A stretch of DNA of 64,000 nt from Paenibacillus methanolicus (GCF_008124765.1 NZ_VNHS01000002.1:62001-126000); one strand, 5' to 3'; shown: positions 44,860 through 54,446, counted from the stretch's first letter. The notes: generated by a model not told the origin, from the letters alone. Program-made: numbers and translations.

Positions 44860-45078
44860 ATGATAGATAATGAGGGTTGGTTACATACGGGGGAGACAGA
44901 AGTCGGCTTGCAAATCTGGGCGAAGGAAAAGAACATCGAGGATCAGCGCTACCTGTTCATTGAATACAGGGATGCGGACGGCACCCGGGTCCATGCGGGA
45001 TTACCCGGTCAACCGTATCCGGCTGTGAATATTGGACTTCCATTGTTTTTCTCATGTACTCTACTCATTGTTGTCTAA
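44860..45078 (+). CDS. Possible small protein, 72 aa
   Basis: The frame from ATG 44,860, with GAGG 9 nt upstream, gives MIDNEGWLHTGETEVGL and a mixed charged sequence up to a hydrophobic end (IGLPLFFSCTLLIVV). The soluble part reads like a genuine protein (FIEYRDADGTRVHAGLPGQP) and the hydrophobic end may come from a frame change or truncation. It is not recognised; it may be a gene fragment. Confidence 0.4.
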   Translation: MIDNEGWLHTGETEVGLQIWAKEKNIEDQRYLFIEYRDADGTRVHAGLPGQPYPAVNIGLPLFFSCTLLIVV

Positions 45079-45115
45079 TACCAGCTGTTGTCATTACAAT
45101 GATAATTTGGCACAG

Positions 45116-45253
45116 CGGCAATGCACCCAAGTTCTTGTCACAATTCGGCAATGTGCTCAAGTTCTTGTCATTGACCCATGACAAGAACTTTGGATACATA
45201 AATAAAAAAATCCGCATTTTTAGCGGATTCGTTTGTATGCATGTTCTTGTCAT
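45116..45253. repeat. Direct and inverted repeats of a TTCTTGTCA unit
   Basis: A 25-nt unit (CGGCAATG....CAAGTTCTTGTCA) occurs at 45,116 and 45,146, 30 nt apart, with three differences; an inverted copy ATGACAAGAACTT follows at 45,178, forming a hairpin with the second copy; a fourth GTTCTTGTCAT lies at 45,243. A small hairpin with a T run on the minus strand lies at 45,204-45,229. Confidence 0.75.
45204..45229 (-). terminator. Short terminator-like hairpin
   Basis: Minus strand AATCCGC-7-GCGGATT followed by TTTTT. No gene clearly ends here; it lies within the repeat cluster. Confidence 0.5.
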
Positions 45254-45369
45254 CCTACAACCACCTACTACAACTACTACTGCTCTTGCTGTTAATGTTC
45301 GTCGTAGGTACGGCAGAAGGAACAGAGTGTCTCAAAGCCATGAACAGCATTAATTGTTCCCTTTCTACA

Positions 45370-45546
45370 TCACTCTGATAAACTTCCTGATTTCATTGAG
45401 ACCAGGAAGCAAAGCATAACGACCGAATTGGTCCCGACCGGAAAGTAGACCAGCTCGAAATCGTTCAGACGGCGCAAGGGCAGCGTCGAGCCGGGCTTGA
45501 CGGTGACATCGCCCAATGCGTGCAACTGTGGAAGCTGTAGAAGCAT
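45370..45546 (-). pseudogene. Remnant of an AraC-type regulator N-terminus
   Basis: A 58-codon frame from ATG 45,546 reads LHALGDVTVKPGSTLPLR followed by RLNDFELVYFPVGT, which resembles the sensor-domain start of Paenibacillus AraC-family regulators, and then loses similarity and stops. The DNA-binding half is absent. Probably the leftover of a deleted regulator gene. Confidence 0.5.
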
Positions 45547-46109
45547 ATCTGTGGGTACATCCCTTCTTGGGCATGGCTACCGTAAGGCTCCGATGGAACC
45601 TGTCCTCGAATAACTGAAGACGCGCGGCGCGCTATCGTTCGATGAGACAGCGGGCTTCTCGCGAATTCCACCTCTACGGCGACCAATCAAAGGATGATTA
45701 TTATCCATCCCCTCTCTCTACAGGCAGCATACTTCTGCCGTTGCCCGCTTCAAAGAGGCCCCGTGGTAATTCCGGTTGTCCTCCCCGCACGCCATGCTCC
45801 TCCTGCCTCTCGCGCTTCGCTCATAATCGTTCGGGAAATCCTCCCGCTATATAAGTTGAACTTAAGTTCCTGGCAAGTGTTGCTGCGCAAGAGTGATGAT
45901 CTTCCGATCGCTGTTGTTCACGGATTCTTTAATAGAATTGGTTGTGGATGGAATCCGTTCACAAATGGGAGATTGGTTTGAGTTTCCTATCGGAAAGACA
46001 GCATTCTCCCAGGGCGAGCGCTAGCTTATGCTTCCGAGGCACTCTTGAAGCCAGGGGCTCGATTCCTGGCTCTCGCGGAAGGCGATTGCCCCTCGAGGTC
46101 TGCAACGCG
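45547..46109. other. Gene-poor stretch
   Basis: No convincing gene is seen on either strand; frames present are short and without ribosome sites. A segment at about 46,012-46,076 has a weak tRNA-like 3' half (see rejected items). Confidence 0.5.
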
Positions 46110-46146
46110 CAAAAAAAGCCGCCCGGTTAACCGCTAACCGAACGGC
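46110..46146 (-). terminator. Terminator after the SLH surface protein gene
   Basis: Minus strand GCCGTTCGGTTAG pairs with TTAACCGGGCGGC, then seven T, 18 bp after the stop at 46,164. Confidence 0.9.
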
Positions 46147-46163
46147 CGTTCATTCCTTTCATT

Positions 46164-49100
46164 CTAGTCCTGGTGCAGCATCCCCAAATGATTCAGCGCG
46201 CGGTAGAGAATGGCAGCCGCCTGCGCGCGGGTCGCAAGCCCGTGCGGATCGAAGCGGTTGCCGCTGACGCCTTGAATGAGCCGGAGCTGCTTGGCAGCAA
46301 GCACGTAAGCGCTCGCCCACGCCGCTATTCGCTCGTTGTCCGCGAAATCCGCCTCTTGCGCCATGCCATCGGCCTTCAGCTGCAGCGCGCGTCCGAGCAT
46401 GACCGCCATCTCCTGGCGCGTCACCGGATCGTCCGGCCTGAAGCTGCCATTGCTGCCTGTCGCAATGCCGAGCTTCACTGCAGTCCCGATATATGGCGCG
46501 TACCACGACTCCTCCGCCACATCCTTGAAGCCACTGCCCTGAACCGCGTCTATGGTTGCAGCTGCGCCAGGATTCGCAACCCGCAATAAGAGCGTCACGA
46601 GCTCGGCCCGCGTAATCGGACGGTTCGGCTCGAAGCGCGATTCGCTGATGCCGCTTACGATGTGCCTGGAAGCTAGCACGTCAATCTCCTGCTGTGCCCA
46701 GTGACCTGCGGTATCTCGGAATGGATTGGCATAAGACAGCACCGCGTACTGGCCGAGCTGATCGATATCGGCCTCGACTGCCCCTTGCTTCGCATGCCAT
46801 GCGCCGCCGGCGTATACCCATCGGCCTGTTGCTTCATCCCGCCGGTAGATGCCAAGCTTAAGCGTATCGATCAGCTCCTTCGGCGGCATGACGACGCGGA
46901 TCGAAAGCCGTACGCGCTTACGGAACCGCGCGCTGCCCGCGCTTGCCGCCGGCTCGGCTGCAAGCGTCACGACCGGACTGAAGGAACGGTATTTCGGCTG
47001 AAGGGAACCTGCCTCGTCATGCCGGCTGATACGAAGCACGGTTGCTTCGTCGAATGCGCCTTCCGGCACGGTTAATCGAACATCGCCCCCAAACCCCATC
47101 CAATCGGCCCCCTTGGAGGATACCTTGACGGACTCCCCTTTGCCTGAACCGGTATCGCCGTCGGATGTGCCGCCGTTATTGCCGGTATTCCCGTTGTTTC
47201 CGTTGTTGCCGCCGGTCGTGCCCGAGCCCGTCGAGTCGGCCACCGTTACGCCAGCCGACTCGTTGTAATGTTGGTCCATCGTCGCGATCTTCAATTCGTA
47301 GCGCGTCTTGGCCTTCAGACCGCCCAACCGATATTCCTGAACGCCTTTGTCCAGGTAGACGGGCGAGCTGAACGCACCGTTCCCCGCTTCCCTCCATGAG
47401 ATCAACGCGGATCGGTAATCGTCATCTTCCGGATCGGTCCATGTCACGGTAAGCGCTTCGGCTTCGGCATGCACGGCCGGCGTACCGACTTCTGCAGGCG
47501 GCTGCAGATCCGCGTCAGCGACCGCAGCGCGGGTGGAGCCTTGCGCTGGAACGCCAGGAGAAGCCACCCCGTTCACATTCACCGTGGCGACCTTCACCTC
47601 GTAAGCCGTGCCCGCCTCGAGCGAGCCAAGATGAACGGTACCGACACCGGCCGCAACCTCGATGCTTCCCGCAGGAGCCGTCTCTCCCTGCTTACGCCAC
47701 TCCACTCTGAGCTTCGCAAGCTCGAGCGAATCGAGTTCCTCCCATGTCACGTCGAGCGAGCGATTGCCCGGATAGATCTGAACGTTGCGGATCGCATCCT
47801 GTGGCTTAGCGTCAGCCGGAGGAATAACGATCGATTCCGCATAGTCTGCGCTCATCGGCACGCCGGCATAGCTAAGCACCGAGCCTTCGATTGTCAGCTC
47901 ATAGGCGGCTCCGACCTGCAGCGGCGTTTGCGGCGTGAACCGGAACGTCTTCGCCAGCGCACGGCCTTGCATATCATGCTCCGCGCCGATCGCCGTTAAC
48001 GTCCCGCGAACCGGTTCATGGTCTGCCCCTTCCACGGTTAGGAGCTCCTCCGTCACCGAAGCAACCAGCATCGGCTTCGTGAACAGCAGCTCGAGCGCCT
48101 CCCCTGCCCCGATACTCCGGACGCCGGACACCTCCGAAGGCTGCAGCGTCGTAATCGGAATATTCACGTCAAAATGCGGCGGCAGCACTTTAAGCTCCTC
48201 GCTTCGCGCAAGCTCATAGCCCTTCTTCTCATAGACGACCTGCCACCAGCCTTCCGGAACGTCCCAGCCGTATTTGCCTTCCTTGTCCGTAACCTGCGGG
48301 TTCGCTTGCCCGTACCAGTCCGCGTTCCATGGCCCCCACTCGCCGGTTGCGGGATCCTTGTACAGTAGCGTTGCCGTTACGCCTTGCACTCGGTTCGACG
48401 GCATGCCTTCATACACATAACCGCTCGGGTCGAAAATCCAGATCGGCTCGCCGACCTTATCCTTCTTCTTCGGCTTATACGTGCAGCTCTCCAGCACGCC
48501 CGCGTCTTCCATCGCGCGCCGCCATTCCATATGCTTGTCGAACTCCTGCTTCATATAGTCGAGACCTTCGTCCCAATCGTTCTTGGCCGCGTCGCCGAGC
48601 ACGGTTGCCGCCGTCGACAGCGCCAGGATGCCGACAGGCGGAACGGCGAGCGTCAACGTTCCGGCGACCAGGCCGATGCCTGTCGTGAAATACTTCACGA
48701 CCAGCATGTTCTTCGCATGCTCATACTGGTCGTCGATCATTTGGAGGTACGGCTCCTTTAATCTCCCGAGGCACTCATTCTCATTGACATAATCCTGGAA
48801 AGCGAGCAATTTGTCCGCATAACCGCCGAAATCCAGGCCGTCCATGACGTAGTCCTTCAGATCCCAGAGCGTGCCGCCGATCTCCATGAATTTGCTGTCG
48901 TCAAAAACAAACGAAACGACATTCACGATATGGTCGACGTTATCCTTGATGACGCCGCCGTCGTCCTTCATGGCCGACAACCCCACGATCTGCTTGCCCA
49001 AGTCGCCGTACAATTCGGCTCTGGCGGTCATGACGACCTGCAGCTCGTTGCTTGACGGGATGACGTGATATTCAAGCCGGTACGGCTCATGCTCGGCCAA

Positions 49101-52100
49101 GGCGCCGCGAACCGCCTTCGCCTTCCACTTCATGGTCACGTCCGACTGCTTGCCGCCGATATCGAATTCGGCATGAATCGGCGGCGTCGCCACGAAGCCG
49201 CTCGCATCCGGTCCAGACATGCCGCCGCCGACGCGGTATGCCGCATTGCGCCATGCCTCCGGCGCTTGCGCGAACAGCTCCTCCCATTGCTCAGCGGTTG
49301 GCGTCGGACCCGGCTGGAACGGCTCGGGAATGACGTCATACTTCACGTAGATGCCTTCGCCCATCAGGCTCTCCGGGGCAGAGGTGTGCGCGATGAAGGT
49401 CGACGTCTGCGGATCGAACTCGGCTGGGATGACGAGCTTGCTGCCGATCTCGACCCGCACATTCTCGACCCGCTCCGTATGCGCGAACGTCATCTTCATG
49501 TCCAGATATCTGCGATAGTTGATCGGGAACCGGGATACGCCGTCGGCCGGCTTGATCTTCACCGGCTGGCGGCTTGCCCCCGTGCTCAGCGCAAGCTCCG
49601 ATAGCGACGGACGGTGCTTGTCGTACGTGACCAGCGCCTTGCCCGAAGCCAGCAGCCGCTGCGGCGTCGATACTTCTGCCGTCCACGCATAGGTCGGCGT
49701 TGAATCCCGGCCCAATTCGACCACGGCCGGCTCCTCCCATTTCGCTTCATACAGCCAGATGCCGCCCGGCGACGCTTCGGTCTGCCCATGAAGGATCCCG
49801 TCCTTGTAGATGCGCACGATCAAGTTCGCTGGCGCCCGGCCGCTCAATGTGACTTGCGGGACAGAGACATATTCCTGCGCCGGCTCAAGGGTGACCCCAA
49901 CCGCCGTCAAGACCGCCCGGCCGATAGTCTCTTCCGTCATCGCCGTCCCCGAACGGAAGGCGATCGCCACTTGCGCCTCCGCATCCTCGGTCAGCCCTTC
50001 CTTCGCTTGCAGCCAGTAGGTAAGCACGCCGGATTGGCCGGCGCCTATGCTGCCGATCGGCAGCTCGTATCGCGCTTCCGACACCTTCGCTGCCGCGGCA
50101 GGCGTCCCGTTGACCGTGCTGCTGCCTTCGACAAAGGCGAATCCTTCCGGCACGGAGATGAGCCAGGACGCTTCCGTGACCGATCCGCCGGCCAGCCGGT
50201 AGGAGGCGCGCATGGCGACCTTATCCCCCGGCAGCACCTGCTGTGGCTGTGCCGTCAGGAAATTATCCGGCTTCCCCTCGAACTTCTTATCGTTCGTGGC
50301 ATAGGGGATATCCCCGAGCGCCGCCACTTCGCCCCGTGATACGACGATGCGCTGACGGGCAACCCGGAACGACGGCGTCCAGTTTCGCGAGACGATCTCG
50401 TACGTCCCCGGCTCCGCCAACGAAAGCGTGAACCGGTGCGAGGCGTCCGTGTCGAAATGCCGAACCACCGTCTGGCGGCTTTCGTCCTCCGGATCGATGC
50501 GGCGCAGCGTATTCTCGGCATACTGCGCCCCCGACTCCGCGAGGAAACGTCCCGTAATCCGTGCCGCTTCCTCCAGCCGGAGCGTCGCTTCCCCGTAACG
50601 GAAGTCGTCTAGCTCCACCGTCTGGCAAGCGCTGCCGGCCGTGTTGTCCGCACCCTTCGCGCATATGCGGTACGATTCGCCCGGCATCCCTTGGAAGATC
50701 GCCGCGGATTGCAAGTAGCTGATCTGGTGCAAGCTTTGCCAGCCGCCGGTTTCGACCGCCTCGACGGTCATCCCGTATCGTGCGGCATCAAAGCCGTCGT
50801 GAAGCGCGATCTTGTTCGACACGCCGTCCAGCCGGGTTTGAAGCAGCTCGATGCTGATTTTGGCTTTGCCCAACGAAGTTACCGCGATATCCTTCTGAAT
50901 CGTGGCCGCCGCGGCAATGGATACGTTCGTCGTCTGGCCGAAGCCGCCGGAGGAAGCAGCGCCCGCTGCCGTCACCGCAAGCTCGTAATGACCTTCATAG
51001 GCTTCCAGCGAATAACGTCCTTCCTCATCCGTTACGGTTCGCAGCGGCGGGTATTCGGCATGATGCAGCGTCACGGAGGCCCCGGACAGCGGCCCGCTAC
51101 GTCCGGTCACGATACCTGCAACCGTACCTTTGCGATACATGGGAAGCGTGAACGCAACGTCGTTCGGCCCCGCCGCAAGCGTGATCCTCCGGGAAGCTAC
51201 GGTCCGATACGGCTTCGGCGCGATCGGTACGACGATAATCTCTTCGCCTGCTTCGAACCGTCCTTGCAGCGATAACTCTCCATTGTCATCGGTCACGCCG
51301 CTTTGCAGCATCGCGCCGGTGTTGGATCGAATCTGGATAGGAATCCCCGTTATAACCTCGCCTTGTTCAGACATCAGCTTCGCCGTTAGGGAGGCGGCTT
51401 CCGTCAGCTCGAGATTCAGTTCGACCCGCTCGCCGTTCTTCACGGCGATGCCGGATTGCTCATACAGCCTCGCTCCGTTATTGCCGATTACCGTAAGCTT
51501 GTAGTCGGCGGCATCGCCCAGCGGTAGCGCATATTCGTCTTCCCCGGTTAGCTCGGCTTGATGGCCTTGATGGCGCGACTCGGAGGCGAGGATCAGCCGG
51601 CCTCCTGCCCAGAAGCCCGGCTCGGTTGACGTTAACCGCACATGAAGCTGACCGGAAACTTTCAACGGCGGCTGCGCGGAAGCGACGCTTACACTCGGGT
51701 CATCCGCAAGTCTGGCTGCGTACGACTGCACCGCAACCGTACCCTCCGGGAAGGCGAAGCTTCCGGTATATACGCCGCTCCCCGCAGTCTCCGTCAGCGG
51801 AACGACAGCGGATTGATCCGCTACGGCACCTCCCTCCGTAAGAACGCGATAGGCGATCGCGCCTTCCAGCGATTGACCCGGCCGGCCCGTGGCCAGCAGG
51901 TTGACGCCCGTACCGTATACGGCCTGGCCGTGGATCGTTTGATTCGGCACCCGTCTCGCCGAGCCGATCAGCTGGCCCGGATCCGGTGTTTCATAGCAAG
52001 GGCCGGCGAAGCACGCCAGATAGACCCCTTGTGCCGTGCGATAGGCAATCTTGCTGCCGTCTCCGCTAATCGAAGGATCATCACTCGCCTCCCCCGAATG

Positions 52101-53618
52101 GCCGATTCGCTTGAAGGCCCCCGTTTCCCGATCGTACCGAACGACGCCGCTTCTCTCCGTGAACGGACCGGACGCCGGATCATCCGGCGAGCTGTTCTCG
52201 TAATGGAACGCGACATACCGGCCATCGGCCGATACGGACGGATCCGAGAACGCCATGTCCGGGCCGACACCGGAATTAACCTCATATATCGTCTCCACGC
52301 GATCTTCCGTCCGGTTATAAATGTTCACCGATGTCGGCGAATCCAAGCCGCTCCCGATGTAGGCGATGATGGAGCCGTCCCGGTTAATCGCCGCGTCCTC
52401 TACCCGATCCGGAACGCCCAGCCGCGAGAAGTCGATCTCCTCGATCGCGCCGATCGTGCGATCGTAGAGGAACAGATGCGGCGTCAAGGTCCCCATTCCT
52501 TTCGACCCGTTGACGAAAGCGACATAGCGCCCGTCCCCGCTCACGGCAGGATGCACGTTCAGAACGCCGGCCGCTTGCTCCCGTCCCGGAATATCAAGTC
52601 GGGTCGTATGCCGGGCGGACTTGTTATAGACATAGACATCCGTATATTCGCCCGAACCGCCCGGCGCCGCCGTACGTCCGGTATAGGCAATGATATTGCC
52701 ATCGCCGCTCAAGGAAGGCTCATAGGCGGATTGGCTCATCGGCATCTCGAGCCACTCGTTCCGATCCAACTTCCGGTCGTACAGGAAGATGCGGGCGGAA
52801 CCGTTGCTGCCGTCCTGGAACACCAGCTTCGAGCCGTCCCGGCTGAAGACCGGCGCATGCTGCGGGATGTCAAGGAAAGGCGCGGACTGAGAGATTCTCT
52901 CCGTTACGCCGGTCCGGATATCCCGAACATATAGAATCGGATAAGGGGAAGGCGGCGCGCCTTCGAGGATGTCCGGATCGGTGGAGACGAAGGCCACCGA
53001 CGTCCCGTCCTCGCTGACGACCGGCATCTCCGCTTCTGCGACCGCTCCGTCGTATGCGACGGAGATGGGCATTTGATAGGCGTTGCTCGTACCTGCCGTC
53101 AATTGCGCCGGCGCTTCCGACTCGCCTTGCTCGTTAACGGCCCATATTTCATATCGGTACGATCGTGCTTCGTCCAGTCCACGGTCCGTGTAGAAATGGG
53201 CCTCGACATTGTCGGCGATCGTGACCCCGTTGCGGGCAATGCGGAACGTCACATCATTCTGCCCCGGATAGGTCCACGACAACAGGATGATGTCATACGA
53301 TTGCAGCGTCCACTCGAAGCTCTCGACCTGTGCCGGACGCTGAGGCTCCTTCTCCTTCTCCTCGTCGTCAGTGGCCGACTCATCCGCAACCTCCGGCTGC
53401 GGATTCGGCTGAGCCTCCCCTTCTTCGGCCGTGTCCGCTTCTGCGTCGACGAGCTCCCCGATGTACTGCGTAACCGTCTCCGCTTCGGCGCTCTGCCCTC
53501 CTACCGTCGTGCCTGCCACGTTCCCGGACTCCGCAATCGCTATAGGCGGCAAGCCGCTCAACAATAGACACGCGATAATAATGAATGCAACCGTTCTGAC
53601 GAGCCCTGTTCTCTTCAT
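46164..53618 (-). CDS. Giant SLH-anchored surface protein with propeller and FN3 domains
   Basis: A 2,484-aa secreted protein. Residues 1-32 are a signal peptide; an acidic low-complexity segment follows (about 35-80). FN3-like domain about 85-175; TolB/PD40-like beta-propeller about 190-540 (repeated SGDGRYVAF, SADGRYVAFHY, DGSKLVFQDG). A long series of carboxypeptidase-regulatory-like and Ig-like modules fills about 570-1,400 (GIVTGRSGPLSGASVTLHH, DEEGRYSLEAYEGHYEL). A region around 1,560-1,760 lacks recognised domains. Two FN3 domains lie near 2,010-2,190, then a Gly/Asn linker, a ZU5-like segment (VRLTVPEGAFDEATVLRI), and three SLH domains (about 2,300-2,480: HWAQQEIDVLASRHIVSG, SWYAPYIGTAVKLGIATG, AAWASAYVLAAKQLRLIQG) that bind cell-wall polymer. 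ATG at 53,618 has GGAGGG 7 nt upstream. Monocistronic. Function unknown. Confidence 0.9.
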   Translation of the reverse strand: MKRTGLVRTVAFIIIACLLLSGLPPIAIAESGNVAGTTVGGQSAEAETVTQYIGELVDAEADTAEEGEAQPNPQPEVADESATDDEEKEKEPQRPAQVESFEWTLQSYDIILLSWTYPGQNDVTFRIARNGVTIADNVEAHFYTDRGLDEARSYRYEIWAVNEQGESEAPAQLTAGTSNAYQMPISVAYDGAVAEAEMPVVSEDGTSVAFVSTDPDILEGAPPSPYPILYVRDIRTGVTERISQSAPFLDIPQHAPVFSRDGSKLVFQDGSNGSARIFLYDRKLDRNEWLEMPMSQSAYEPSLSGDGNIIAYTGRTAAPGGSGEYTDVYVYNKSARHTTRLDIPGREQAAGVLNVHPAVSGDGRYVAFVNGSKGMGTLTPHLFLYDRTIGAIEEIDFSRLGVPDRVEDAAINRDGSIIAYIGSGLDSPTSVNIYNRTEDRVETIYEVNSGVGPDMAFSDPSVSADGRYVAFHYENSSPDDPASGPFTERSGVVRYDRETGAFKRIGHSGEASDDPSISGDGSKIAYRTAQGVYLACFAGPCYETPDPGQLIGSARRVPNQTIHGQAVYGTGVNLLATGRPGQSLEGAIAYRVLTEGGAVADQSAVVPLTETAGSGVYTGSFAFPEGTVAVQSYAARLADDPSVSVASAQPPLKVSGQLHVRLTSTEPGFWAGGRLILASESRHQGHQAELTGEDEYALPLGDAADYKLTVIGNNGARLYEQSGIAVKNGERVELNLELTEAASLTAKLMSEQGEVITGIPIQIRSNTGAMLQSGVTDDNGELSLQGRFEAGEEIIVVPIAPKPYRTVASRRITLAAGPNDVAFTLPMYRKGTVAGIVTGRSGPLSGASVTLHHAEYPPLRTVTDEEGRYSLEAYEGHYELAVTAAGAASSGGFGQTTNVSIAAAATIQKDIAVTSLGKAKISIELLQTRLDGVSNKIALHDGFDAARYGMTVEAVETGGWQSLHQISYLQSAAIFQGMPGESYRICAKGADNTAGSACQTVELDDFRYGEATLRLEEAARITGRFLAESGAQYAENTLRRIDPEDESRQTVVRHFDTDASHRFTLSLAEPGTYEIVSRNWTPSFRVARQRIVVSRGEVAALGDIPYATNDKKFEGKPDNFLTAQPQQVLPGDKVAMRASYRLAGGSVTEASWLISVPEGFAFVEGSSTVNGTPAAAAKVSEARYELPIGSIGAGQSGVLTYWLQAKEGLTEDAEAQVAIAFRSGTAMTEETIGRAVLTAVGVTLEPAQEYVSVPQVTLSGRAPANLIVRIYKDGILHGQTEASPGGIWLYEAKWEEPAVVELGRDSTPTYAWTAEVSTPQRLLASGKALVTYDKHRPSLSELALSTGASRQPVKIKPADGVSRFPINYRRYLDMKMTFAHTERVENVRVEIGSKLVIPAEFDPQTSTFIAHTSAPESLMGEGIYVKYDVIPEPFQPGPTPTAEQWEELFAQAPEAWRNAAYRVGGGMSGPDASGFVATPPIHAEFDIGGKQSDVTMKWKAKAVRGALAEHEPYRLEYHVIPSSNELQVVMTARAELYGDLGKQIVGLSAMKDDGGVIKDNVDHIVNVVSFVFDDSKFMEIGGTLWDLKDYVMDGLDFGGYADKLLAFQDYVNENECLGRLKEPYLQMIDDQYEHAKNMLVVKYFTTGIGLVAGTLTLAVPPVGILALSTAATVLGDAAKNDWDEGLDYMKQEFDKHMEWRRAMEDAGVLESCTYKPKKKDKVGEPIWIFDPSGYVYEGMPSNRVQGVTATLLYKDPATGEWGPWNADWYGQANPQVTDKEGKYGWDVPEGWWQVVYEKKGYELARSEELKVLPPHFDVNIPITTLQPSEVSGVRSIGAGEALELLFTKPMLVASVTEELLTVEGADHEPVRGTLTAIGAEHDMQGRALAKTFRFTPQTPLQVGAAYELTIEGSVLSYAGVPMSADYAESIVIPPADAKPQDAIRNVQIYPGNRSLDVTWEELDSLELAKLRVEWRKQGETAPAGSIEVAAGVGTVHLGSLEAGTAYEVKVATVNVNGVASPGVPAQGSTRAAVADADLQPPAEVGTPAVHAEAEALTVTWTDPEDDDYRSALISWREAGNGAFSSPVYLDKGVQEYRLGGLKAKTRYELKIATMDQHYNESAGVTVADSTGSGTTGGNNGNNGNTGNNGGTSDGDTGSGKGESVKVSSKGADWMGFGGDVRLTVPEGAFDEATVLRISRHDEAGSLQPKYRSFSPVVTLAAEPAASAGSARFRKRVRLSIRVVMPPKELIDTLKLGIYRRDEATGRWVYAGGAWHAKQGAVEADIDQLGQYAVLSYANPFRDTAGHWAQQEIDVLASRHIVSGISESRFEPNRPITRAELVTLLLRVANPGAAATIDAVQGSGFKDVAEESWYAPYIGTAVKLGIATGSNGSFRPDDPVTRQEMAVMLGRALQLKADGMAQEADFADNERIAAWASAYVLAAKQLRLIQGVSGNRFDPHGLATRAQAAAILYRALNHLGMLHQD

Positions 53619-53887
53619 ATGCAAACCCTCCGCCTTGACGTTCTAGTCGACTGGCAGCAGATTTGTGCTACCGCCCTCCAGAAGTTTCCTCTCCATCCTA
53701 AGACGGAGCGCAGGAAGCACACTAGTGACGGGCTGTCACGACTTTTGTCACGGCAGTCAGCGTCATGACGCGACGCTGGTCGTCAAGTGAGCGGACTCGC
53801 GCAGTCTTTAGCCTCGATACGACGGATGACGAGGCGTTGTTTCCGTTACCGCGCCTCACGCCTAGCATTGATCCAGATAGACGCGGT
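53619..53887. other. Upstream region of the SLH gene with palindromes
   Basis: No gene. GTGAC-5-GTCAC (53,725-53,739) and AGCGTC-7-GACGCT (53,759-53,777) form two neighbouring dyads about 110-160 bp before the SLH gene; possible regulator sites. Confidence 0.4.
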
Positions 53888-54120
53888 TCACCCCATCCTG
53901 GCGCCATAAGCTGCCGAGATGACCGTCGGGGAAGAAGCCTCTCTGATCTGGCCGTACAGCTGCTCATTGCCGAACATCATCGCGATGCGTCCTTCGCGAA
54001 ATACGCTCTTGGCCGTGTCGCCTCTTCCCTCCTGTCCCAGCCGATAGAAGCGCTCCTCCCGGAAAGCGTCGCTCACCAGCTTCCAGACCGCCGCATAATC
54101 CGGCGTGGGCTTCAGCGGTT
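53888..54120 (-). pseudogene. Fragment of a sugar-binding protein gene
   Basis: The minus strand encodes KPTPDYAAVWKLVSDAFREE, LGQEGRGDTAKSVFREGRIAMMFGN and EQLYGQIREAS, typical of an ABC solute-binding protein, then stops at 53,888. No start, signal peptide or remaining domains are found; the frame is closed upstream near 54,150. It looks like a deletion remnant. Confidence 0.5.
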
Positions 54121-54446
54121 TTCTGCAGGTGGATGGATACGCCGGTTACCATAAGGTGAAGGATGCTACGCTGGTAGGCTGCTGGGCGGCATGCACGCCG
54201 AAAGTTTGACGAGGCGCTCAAAGCGCTGCCGCCATCCCAAAACCAAACAGAACCGCAGCGCATCAAGGGTTTGCGTTCTGCAACATTGAGCGCGATCTGA
54301 AAGAGGTAACGTCACTGTATACAATGTATATTTATACATTCCTCATCAATTCTGACCACATCAACTACACTATGTCGTCAACACACACACACACACACAC
54401 ACACAGCCTCCTGTATAAAAATCCCACCCGCACCCCTCTTGCATAA
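54121..54446. other. Intergenic stretch with CA dinucleotide repeat
   Basis: No gene is supported. It includes a perfect CA repeat of about 13 units at 54,379-54,405 and the 27-nt element at 54,330-54,356 shared with 43,616-43,642. Confidence 0.6.
54379..54405. repeat. (CA)13 microsatellite
   Basis: An uninterrupted CA dinucleotide run of 27 nt. Such runs are uncommon in bacterial chromosomes and prone to length change. It lies 60-70 bp upstream of the SOS-type promoter. Confidence 0.97.

Noticed and set aside
45365..45981. Several 60-95 codon frames in the gene-poor stretch
   Set aside because: They lack ribosome sites and recognisable similarity; only the AraC-like frame on the minus strand was kept as a remnant.
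46012..46076. tRNA-like segment with GCGAG/CTCGC ends and a GGCTCGATTCC arm
   Set aside because: It is only about 63 nt long, lacks a clear D arm and anticodon arm, and the T loop is atypical; not enough to call a tRNA, at most a degenerate fragment.
54121..54270. Minus-strand frame with LGWRQRFERLVKLS, possible protein fragment
   Set aside because: The segment is too short and I could not link it to any family; it was not reported as a pseudogene.
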